Part shown: piece after piece, positions 57,978 to 64,000 of the stretch
Layout of the letters: each line of letters opens with the position of its first letter
How positions within the stretch are numbered: the stretch's first letter is position 1
Source: Pseudomonas sp. 8AS
GTDB lineage: Bacteria; Pseudomonadota; Gammaproteobacteria; Pseudomonadales; Pseudomonadaceae
Reading direction: 5' to 3'
Assembly: GCF_902506505.1 (NCBI RefSeq)
Contig: NZ_LR733406.1
Location: 3,117,679-3,181,678, forward strand
Length of the DNA stretch: 64,000 nt
Position numbers and translations under genes: made by a program
The notes under the pieces: generated by a model
Database searches by the model: none
What the model was told of the DNA's origin: nothing
The model's input: only the letters and a program-made list of their open reading frames with translations

Positions 57978-58655
57978 ATGAAACTGCTGATAGTCGAAGA
58001 CGAACCCAAGACCGGCCAGTACCTGCGCCAAGGACTGGCCGAGGCCGGTTTCAGTGTCGAACTGGCCACCGACGGCAGCAGCGGCGAACTGCTGGCGCTG
58101 TCCGACGAGCATGACCTGCTGATCCTCGACGTGATGCTGCCGGGCCGCGACGGCTGGCAGATCCTGCGCAGCGTGCGCGGCGCTGGCCTGGACACCCCGG
58201 TGCTGTTCCTCACCGCCCGCGACGCCGTGGAAGACCGCGTGCGCGGCCTGGAGGCCGGCGCCGACGATTACCTGGTCAAGCCCTTCGCCTTCACCGAGCT
58301 GCTGGCCCGTGTGCGTACGCTGCTGCGGCGCAGCAACGGCGTGGCGCAGGACAGCCAACTGCAACTGGCCGACCTGACCCTCGACCTGCTGCGCCGCCGC
58401 GCCGAACGCGCCGGTCGGCGCATCGAGCTGACCGCCAAAGAGTTCGCCCTGCTCGAACTGCTGCTGCGCCGCCAGGGCGAGGTGCTGCCCAAGTCGCTGA
58501 TCGCCTCGCAGGTGTGGGACATGAATTTCGACAGCGACACCAATGTCATCGAGGTGGCCATCCGCCGCCTGCGCGCCAAGGTCGACGACGGCTTCGCCCA
58601 GCCGCTGATCCACACCGTGCGCGGCATGGGCTACGTGCTGGAGGCGCGCAACTGA
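57978..58655 (+). CDS. copR: copper response regulator CopR
   Basis: A 225-residue OmpR-type regulator: receiver domain with phospho-acceptor Asp51 (LILDVMLPG), conserved lysine in YLVKPFAF, and a C-terminal winged helix ([22 protein letters not shown]). Its position between copS and the cupredoxin-copA-copB genes identifies it as the copper regulator. Its stop shares a base with the copS start. Confidence 0.93.
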   Translation: MKLLIVEDEPKTGQYLRQGLAEAGFSVELATDGSSGELLALSDEHDLLILDVMLPGRDGWQILRSVRGAGLDTPVLFLTARDAVEDRVRGLEAGADDYLVKPFAFTELLARVRTLLRRSNGVAQDSQLQLADLTLDLLRRRAERAGRRIELTAKEFALLELLLRRQGEVLPKSLIASQVWDMNFDSDTNVIEVAIRRLRAKVDDGFAQPLIHTVRGMGYVLEARN

Positions 58656-59989
58656 TGTCCCTCGCCAATCGCCTGGCCCTGCTGTTCGCCGCCTGCGCCG
58701 CGGCGGTGGCGCTGATTGCCGGCAGCCTGTTCAGCCAGGCCAGCGCCCTGCACTTCGTCGAACTGGACCGGCAACTGCTGCAAGGCAAACTGGCCGTATT
58801 CGCCGATATTCTTCGTGAGGCCGACGACCCCGACGCCCTGGCCAGCCGCCGCGCCGCCATACAGCTGGAGCTGCAACGCCATCCGGAGCTTGCCCTGCGC
58901 ATCGACGGGCGCGATGGCCAGGTATGGCTGGCCAGCCTGGCGTCACTCGCCGAGCTGCCGGCTTCCAGCCAGGCGCTGCAGCGCTGGAGCAGCGGCGCCA
59001 GCGACTACCGGGTACTGCAGCAGCGCCTGGACAACGGCCTGCGCCTGAGCCTGCTGCTGGACATCACCCACCACCAGCACTTCCTGCAGCAGATGCAACG
59101 CCTGATCTGGCTCTGCGTCGGCCTCTCGGCCCTGGCCACCGCCCTGCTCGGCGCCTGGGTGGCACGCCGCGGCCTGCGCCCGCTGCGCAATATGACGGCG
59201 GTGGCGCAGCAGGTTTCCGCCAGCTCGCTGACCACCCGCCTGCCGACCCAGGCCCTGCCCGCCGAACTGGGCGAACTGGCGCAGGCCTTCAACGCCATGC
59301 TGGCGCGCCTGGAAGATGCCTTCGCCCGCCTCTCGGCCTTCTCCGCCGATATCGCCCACGAGCTGCGCACGCCGCTGTCCAACCTGCTGACCCAGACCCA
59401 GGTGATCCTCAGCCAGCCACGGGCGCTGGAGGACTACCAGGAAGCGCTGCACTCCAACCTGGAGGAACTGCAGCACCTGGCGCAGATGGTCGGCGACATG
59501 CTGCTGCTGGCCAAGGCCGAGCATGGCCTGCTGCAGACTCGCCGGGAAAGCCTGGAACTGGGCGCCGAGCTGGCCGCCCTGGCCGAGTATTTCACCCCGC
59601 TGGCCGAGGAGGCCGGGGTTACCCTGCGAGTCGCCGGCCAGGCCGCGTTCAACGCCGATCGCGGCCTGCTGCGCCGGGCCCTGAGCAACCTGATCGACAA
59701 CGCCCTGCGCTTCACCCCCAGCGGCGGCGAGCTGCGCCTGAACACGGCAAGCTCGGGCGCCACCGTACGCATCGAAGTGGCCAACCAGGGCCCGGAGATT
59801 CCCGCCGCATTGCGCGAGCGCCTGTTCGACCGCTTCTACCGCGCCGACCCGGCCCGCCGCGAAGGCAATGCCGAGCACGCCGGCCTCGGCCTGGCCATCA
59901 CCCGCTCCATCGTCCGCGCCCATGGCGGCGAGATCCGCTGCGAGTCGGCCGGGGGCTGGACGCGCTTTGTCCTGGAGTTTCCCACCTAG
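58655..59989 (+). CDS. copS: copper sensor histidine kinase CopS
   Basis: A 444-residue membrane kinase with an N-terminal helix (10-32), a periplasmic domain (about 33-145), a second helix (148-170), HAMP, and a kinase core: SADIAHELRTPLSN (His235), the N-box LSNLIDNALRFTPSGG and the G-box AGLGLAITRSI. Its ATG overlaps the copR stop as TGATG. It should sense periplasmic copper and phosphorylate CopR. Confidence 0.92.
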   Translation: MSLANRLALLFAACAAAVALIAGSLFSQASALHFVELDRQLLQGKLAVFADILREADDPDALASRRAAIQLELQRHPELALRIDGRDGQVWLASLASLAELPASSQALQRWSSGASDYRVLQQRLDNGLRLSLLLDITHHQHFLQQMQRLIWLCVGLSALATALLGAWVARRGLRPLRNMTAVAQQVSASSLTTRLPTQALPAELGELAQAFNAMLARLEDAFARLSAFSADIAHELRTPLSNLLTQTQVILSQPRALEDYQEALHSNLEELQHLAQMVGDMLLLAKAEHGLLQTRRESLELGAELAALAEYFTPLAEEAGVTLRVAGQAAFNADRGLLRRALSNLIDNALRFTPSGGELRLNTASSGATVRIEVANQGPEIPAALRERLFDRFYRADPARREGNAEHAGLGLAITRSIVRAHGGEIRCESAGGWTRFVLEFPT

Positions 59990-60103
59990 CAGGCCGAACC
60001 CTGGCACTGGTCGCTGGGATTTGCCAGGCACGCTGTTGCTCGACAAAATCGCCCGCCGTTCCGGCCCAACGTGCCGGACGACCGTGGTGAAAAGAGGCAG
60101 CAG

Positions 60104-60823
60104 TTGAACGAACAGAAATTATCCGAGCGCCTGGAGCGCGTGGCCGCGCATGTGCCGGCCGGTGCGCGGCTGGCCGATATCGGCTCGGATCACGCCTACC
60201 TGCTCGTCGCCTTGATGAAGCGCGGCCTGATCGAGACGGCGGTGGCTGGCGAGGTGGCGTTGACACCATTTAACGCGGCGCAACGCACCGTGCGCGGAAA
60301 TGGCCTGAGCCAGCGCATCAGCGTACGCCTGGCCAATGGCCTGGCTGCGATCGAGCCAGCAGACGGGATCACGGCGATCAGCCTCTGCGGCATGGGCGGC
60401 GAGACGATCCGCGACATTCTCGACCGCGACAAGGCACGCCTGAGCGGCAAGGAGCGCCTGATCCTGCAGCCCAACGGCGGCGAGCAGCCCCTGCGCCACT
60501 GGCTGATGGAAAATGGCTACCGCATCCTCGGCGAGGAAGTGCTGCGGGAAAACCGCTTCAACTACGAAATCATCGTCGCCGAACGCAGCGGGCCGGTGCT
60601 GTACACCGCCCAGGAACTGTATTTCGGCCCCCTGCAGTTGCAGGCACGCAGCCCGGCCTTTCTGGTCAAGTGGCAGCGCCTGTTACGGTTGAAGCAGCGC
60701 ACCCTGAGCCACTTCACCCAAGCGCGACAGGCCGTGCCCGAGGAGAAGGTACAAGAGCTCACACAACAGGTCGGGTGGATCAGCGAACTGTTTGCTCAAG
60801 AAGGCGAGGCGCTGAAGGGCTGA
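60104..60823 (+). CDS. TrmK-like class I SAM-dependent methyltransferase
   Basis: A 239-residue protein matching tRNA (adenine-22-N1)-methyltransferase TrmK: LADIGSDHAYLLVAL is the SAM-binding motif and LCGMGGETIRDIL and LQPNGGEQPLRHWL are catalytic blocks. In Gram-negatives the function is untested. TTG 60104 is the probable start (GAGG upstream); a GTG 11 codons earlier has no such site. It is not obviously part of an operon. Confidence 0.82.
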   Translation: MNEQKLSERLERVAAHVPAGARLADIGSDHAYLLVALMKRGLIETAVAGEVALTPFNAAQRTVRGNGLSQRISVRLANGLAAIEPADGITAISLCGMGGETIRDILDRDKARLSGKERLILQPNGGEQPLRHWLMENGYRILGEEVLRENRFNYEIIVAERSGPVLYTAQELYFGPLQLQARSPAFLVKWQRLLRLKQRTLSHFTQARQAVPEEKVQELTQQVGWISELFAQEGEALKG

Positions 60824-60928
60824 TGCCCGGTGCGCTTCCGATATAGGGGCGCGCAGCGCACCGGTAGCACAGCCTGAACGAACATTCTCTAAACGACTCA
60901 AAGCGCTCGGTTGCGACAGGCAGAAAGC

Positions 60929-61114
60929 GGCCGATTCTGTTGAAAAAGTCCCGTCGCGATCTTTCTCCATGAAAGACCGTTAGCGACGTTGGAATCTGAT
61001 TCACTCAGAAGACGGAGCTGTCCTGGTTTTAACGTAGCAACGCCGAAATCGGGCGATTTCTGAGCCTCCGAAAAGCAGCTCTCTCAGAAAGCGACTTTTT
61101 CAACAGAATCGGCC
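60929..61114. mobile_element. MITE-like element with 22-bp perfect terminal inverted repeats
   Basis: The 22-bp arm at 60929-60950 is exactly the reverse complement of 61093-61114 and includes GATTCTGTTGAAAAAGTC, an end sequence common in insertion sequences. The 142-bp interior has no open frame of note, so the element is non-autonomous. The arms carry GGCC outside, and the flanks contain similar AGAAAGCGGCC and AGAAGCGGCC. The family of the donor is unknown. Confidence 0.78.
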
Positions 61115-61156
61115 AGAAGCGGCCCTTCCACAGTATCGAGGCTAATCTAGCTCCGC

Positions 61157-62812
61157 TCAGAACCCCGGCGCGCGATACACCTCTTCGCCACCGAGCAGGG
61201 TCCACAGCACCTTGGCCTGGCCGATCTGCTCAGGCGGCAGCTTGAAGATGTCGTGGTCCAGCACCAACAGGTCGGCCTGCTTGCCCACCTCCAGCGAACC
61301 GGTGCGCTGTTCCTGACGCAAGGTGTAGGCAGCGTCCAGGGTGTAGGCGCGGATCGCCGCTTCCAGGTTCGGCAGGCCGCGTGAGCCGAGGCCCAGGGCG
61401 TTCTGCATGATGCCCAGCGGCGACAGCGGGTTCACATCCCAGTCGGAACTCAGGGTGACCCGCGCGCCGCTGTCATACAGCGCGCGCATCGGCAGCATCT
61501 GATAGGCGCGCTGGCCGATCAGCGGCTGGTTGTCCTTGAGGAAGGACGGGGTGAAGTACGGGCTGGGCTGGAAGTCGGCGATCACCCCCAGTTGGCGGAA
61601 GCGCGGGATATCCGCCTGATCGACCAGCTCGACGTGGGTCAGGCGATGACGACCACGGCCGGCCTGCTCGATGGCGTCCAGCGCATCGCGCACCGCCTGG
61701 TCGCCGATGGTGTGGATATGCAGGTCGAAGCCGCTCGCCGCCAGCTCACGGGCATAGCGCGCCAGGCGCTTGGGACCGAAGTAGTACAGACCGCGCGGAT
61801 CGACGCCGGCCAGGCTGTGCTGGTAGGGCTGACGCAGGCGCGCGGTGGTGTTGTGCACGATGCCATCGACATACAGCTTGATCTGGGTGATGTGCAGCAG
61901 ATCGTCTTCATCGCCCGGCTGGTACAGCGCCTTGAGCTGGGCCAACTGCTCGCCATCGTCCAGCTGCGGATAGGCCCACAGGCCCAGGCTGGTGCGCGCC
62001 TTGAGGCGGTCCTCGCGCGCCACCTTCTGCCAGGCCTCCAGGTGGCCACGGCGCCAGAACACCCTAGCGTCGGCCACCGAGGTGATGCCGTTGCGCGCCA
62101 GCTCGTCCTGGCCGTCCAGCACCGCCTGGTAATAGACCTGCTGCAGCGCCTTCGAAGGCGGCAGGGCCTTGTCCATCACCAGGTCGCCGGCGTTGTCGAG
62201 TACCACACCGGTGGCACGGCCCTGCGGGTCACGCAGGATCACGCCGCCCTCGGGATCATCGCGCTCACCGTCGAAGCCGGCCAGCTGCAGCGCCTTGCTG
62301 TTGAGCCAGTAGGAGTGCGAGGTCTCTTCCATCATGGCGATGGGCAGGTCCGGCGCGATCTCGTCGAGCAGCGCGCGCGGGCTTTCGCCACTGTCGAGCA
62401 GGGTGTGCAGGCTGAAGCCGCTACCCAGCAGCCACTCGCCCTTGGCCTGCTCGGCGCACCCGGCGATCTCGTCCAGCCAATGCTCCAGCGTGCCGTCCGA
62501 CTCCAGCGGGCAATCGCCCTGGGCCTCGGACGAGGCGTCCAGCACATGCGCGTGGCTGTCCTGGAAGCCGGGCAGCACCAGGCGGCCGCCGAGGTCGACG
62601 AACTCGGTGTCGTCGTCGGCGTATTCCTCGACTTCGGCCTGGCTGCCGACGGCGAGTATCTCGCCCTCCTCGTCCATGGCCAGGGCTTCGGCCCAGGGCT
62701 GGTCGGCGTTCACCGTGTAGATGCGGGCGTTGTGCAGCACCAGGCTGGCGGCCTCCTCGGCCTGGGCTAGCGGCGCCAGCAGTGCCGCGCAGAGCGGCAG
62801 GCAGCGGAACAT
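61157..62812 (-). CDS. exported amidohydrolase (YtcJ-like)
   Basis: A 551-residue amidohydrolase with a signal peptide (CLPLCAALLAPLAQA-EEAAS). The metal-binding site begins PGFQDSHAHVLD, followed by HTIGDQAVRDALDAI and SSDWDVNPLSPLG, typical of the YtcJ-like branch with metal-dependent hydrolase fold. The substrate is unknown. Start ATG 62812 has GAGGA upstream; a longer in-frame start adds 9 residues. The next gene on this strand, an exported agmatine deiminase homologue, may be functionally linked. Confidence 0.85.
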   Translation of the reverse strand: MFRCLPLCAALLAPLAQAEEAASLVLHNARIYTVNADQPWAEALAMDEEGEILAVGSQAEVEEYADDDTEFVDLGGRLVLPGFQDSHAHVLDASSEAQGDCPLESDGTLEHWLDEIAGCAEQAKGEWLLGSGFSLHTLLDSGESPRALLDEIAPDLPIAMMEETSHSYWLNSKALQLAGFDGERDDPEGGVILRDPQGRATGVVLDNAGDLVMDKALPPSKALQQVYYQAVLDGQDELARNGITSVADARVFWRRGHLEAWQKVAREDRLKARTSLGLWAYPQLDDGEQLAQLKALYQPGDEDDLLHITQIKLYVDGIVHNTTARLRQPYQHSLAGVDPRGLYYFGPKRLARYARELAASGFDLHIHTIGDQAVRDALDAIEQAGRGRHRLTHVELVDQADIPRFRQLGVIADFQPSPYFTPSFLKDNQPLIGQRAYQMLPMRALYDSGARVTLSSDWDVNPLSPLGIMQNALGLGSRGLPNLEAAIRAYTLDAAYTLRQEQRTGSLEVGKQADLLVLDHDIFKLPPEQIGQAKVLWTLLGGEEVYRAPGF

Positions 62813-62918
62813 GGAGCGATCCTCAAGTAAAAAAGCCATGCCTGGCCGGGCGGCGAGGCATGGCGAAATGAGGGGGTTGGTCGTTCCCCTCGATGGGAGC
62901 AGGTCAGGAAAGGCTAGA

Positions 62919-64000
62919 TCACAGGCGCGGCATGTTCTTGGTCACGCAGTGAATGCCGCCACCGCCGGCGGCGATCGGGTCGATGTTGACCTGGACGATG
63001 ACGCGGCCCGGGTAGAGCTGGGTGAGCAGGTCCTTGCAGTACTTGTCCGCCGCCGTGTCGCCGAACTGCGGGGCGATCACCGCGCCGTTGATCGGCAGGT
63101 AGTTGATATAGCCCGGGGCGAAGTCCGGGTTGTTCTGGGTGTAGACGTTGCTGCGCTTCTTCAGGGGTGGCGGCAGGGTATGCACCACCAGCTTGCGGCC
63201 ATCGGCATCGGTGGCGTTCTGCAGGATCTGCAGGTGGGTGCGGGTCACCGCGTAGTCGTAGGACTTGGGGTCGTTGTCCAGGTTGGCGATGACCACGCCC
63301 GGCTTGACGAAGCGCGCGTAGAAGTCGACGTGGGCGTCGGTGATGTCCTTGCCCTTGATGCCGGGCAGCCAGATGATCTTGCGCAGGCCCAGGTTGGCCT
63401 TCAGCTCGGCCTCGATCTGCGCCTTGCTCATGCCCGGATTGCGGTTGCTGTTGACCCAGCAGCTCTCGGTCATGATGGCCGTGCTGTGGCCGTCCACCTC
63501 GATACCGCCGCCCTCGCCCACCAGCTGGCTGGCGATGTAGCTGGCGTCCAGCTCGTAGCTCAGGGTGTCGGCGACCAGGGTGTCGTTGCTGGAACGCTGC
63601 TTGCCGCCCCAGCCGTTGAAGTTGAAGTCGACCAGGCCGCGGCCGCCCTGGCCGTCGACCACGAAGCAGCCGCCGTAGTCACGCACCCACACGTCATCCA
63701 GCGGCATGGTGAGGAACTTGATATTGCTGGTGCCGCACTTCTGCTTGGCCTGGATCAGCTGGTTGGCGCAGCACAGCACGGTCACCGGCTGGTACTTGGC
63801 GATGGTCTTGGCCAGCAGGGCGATGCAGTCGTTGACCGGGGTGGCCCAGTCTTCCCAGATCGCCGTGGAGGCGGCGAAGGCGAGGATCACCCGCTCCTGC
63901 GGGGCGTGCTCGTCGGGCATGTACCAGCTGTTGCCGAGCGCCGCCCGTGCTCGCGGCGCGCTCACACCCAGGCCGAGGGTGGCGACGGCGCCGAGGCTGG
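62919..64000 (-). CDS. exported agmatine deiminase family protein (5' end outside the window)
   Basis: At least 360 residues are visible. Catalytic blocks of the agmatine/peptidylarginine deiminase family are DDVWVRDYGGC, EGGGIEVDGHSTAIMTES, DAHVDFYARF and the C-terminal GGGGIHCVTKNMPR with the catalytic cysteine. The reading frame stays open to the window edge through SLGAVATLGLGVSAPRARA, the end of a signal peptide, probably Tat-type, so the true start lies outside. An exported deiminase differs from cytosolic AguA. It is 106 bp upstream of the amidohydrolase. Confidence 0.85.
   Translation of the reverse strand, partial: SLGAVATLGLGVSAPRARAALGNSWYMPDEHAPQERVILAFAASTAIWEDWATPVNDCIALLAKTIAKYQPVTVLCCANQLIQAKQKCGTSNIKFLTMPLDDVWVRDYGGCFVVDGQGGRGLVDFNFNGWGGKQRSSNDTLVADTLSYELDASYIASQLVGEGGGIEVDGHSTAIMTESCWVNSNRNPGMSKAQIEAELKANLGLRKIIWLPGIKGKDITDAHVDFYARFVKPGVVIANLDNDPKSYDYAVTRTHLQILQNATDADGRKLVVHTLPPPLKKRSNVYTQNNPDFAPGYINYLPINGAVIAPQFGDTAADKYCKDLLTQLYPGRVIVQVNIDPIAAGGGGIHCVTKNMPRL

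Overview
The window is a chromosomal segment of a high-GC gammaproteobacterium, almost certainly Pseudomonas. The evidence is the divergent gltA / sdhCDAB-sucAB-lpd-sucCD block, PQQ genes (pqqF, erbR-type regulator, ercS'-type sensor), an rssB/rssC-type phosphatase and antagonist beside tal and dusA, and GTAG-headed REP palindromes. Species was not determined. Synteny with P. aeruginosa and P. mendocina-type genomes is from memory. The left edge is the leader and promoter region of a minus-strand rRNA operon whose 16S gene lies just outside the window.

Region 0.6-8.3 kb is a minus-strand run of accessory metabolic and envelope genes: a DUF945 protein, an AI-2E/PerM-type permease, a DUF4892 protein, a nu-class glutathione transferase, two translationally coupled alpha/beta hydrolases and the branched-chain amino acid carrier BrnQ. 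Region 8.5-21.6 kb is the TCA-cycle supercluster: sdhCDAB, sucAB, lpd and sucCD on the minus strand, and gltA on the plus strand from a shared 350-bp promoter region. Several hairpins separate the sub-blocks and could set relative expression.

Region 21.6-33 kb holds single genes and short pairs: a START-domain protein, a YkgJ-like cysteine cluster protein, a beta-hydroxyacid dehydrogenase, a DEDDh exonuclease, PpnP, an RhtA-like exporter, an ABC exporter with DoxX and DCC1 partners, a DUF1287 protein paired with a COG3199 ATP-NAD kinase, a 58-residue conserved protein, and pdxB.

Region 33-35.5 kb encodes a compact AmmeMemoRadiSam system: a MEMO-AMMECR1 fusion protein overlapped by a radical SAM enzyme. 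This is the best candidate here for an incompletely described system. Region 35.6-47 kb is tied to PQQ-dependent alcohol oxidation: a CxxxCW rhodanese-like protein, an ErbR/AgmR response regulator, an EamA permease, a three-PAS hybrid kinase with a FIST-domain partner, a porin and pqqF. It is interspersed with REPIN-like repeats, and its two regulatory operons share a 13-bp upstream motif.

Region 47-54.7 kb carries dusA, tal, the RssB/RssC-type stress-signalling pair, a PilZ protein, mlaA, a thioesterase, a degenerate HAD-like protein, DUF4404 and queF. Region 54.8-60 kb is a copper-resistance locus: cupredoxin-copA-copB on the minus strand, copRS on the plus strand, and a CopR-box-like site between them. 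The right end holds a TrmK-like methyltransferase, a 186-bp MITE-like element with perfect 22-bp inverted ends, an exported amidohydrolase and an exported agmatine-deiminase-like enzyme cut by the window edge.
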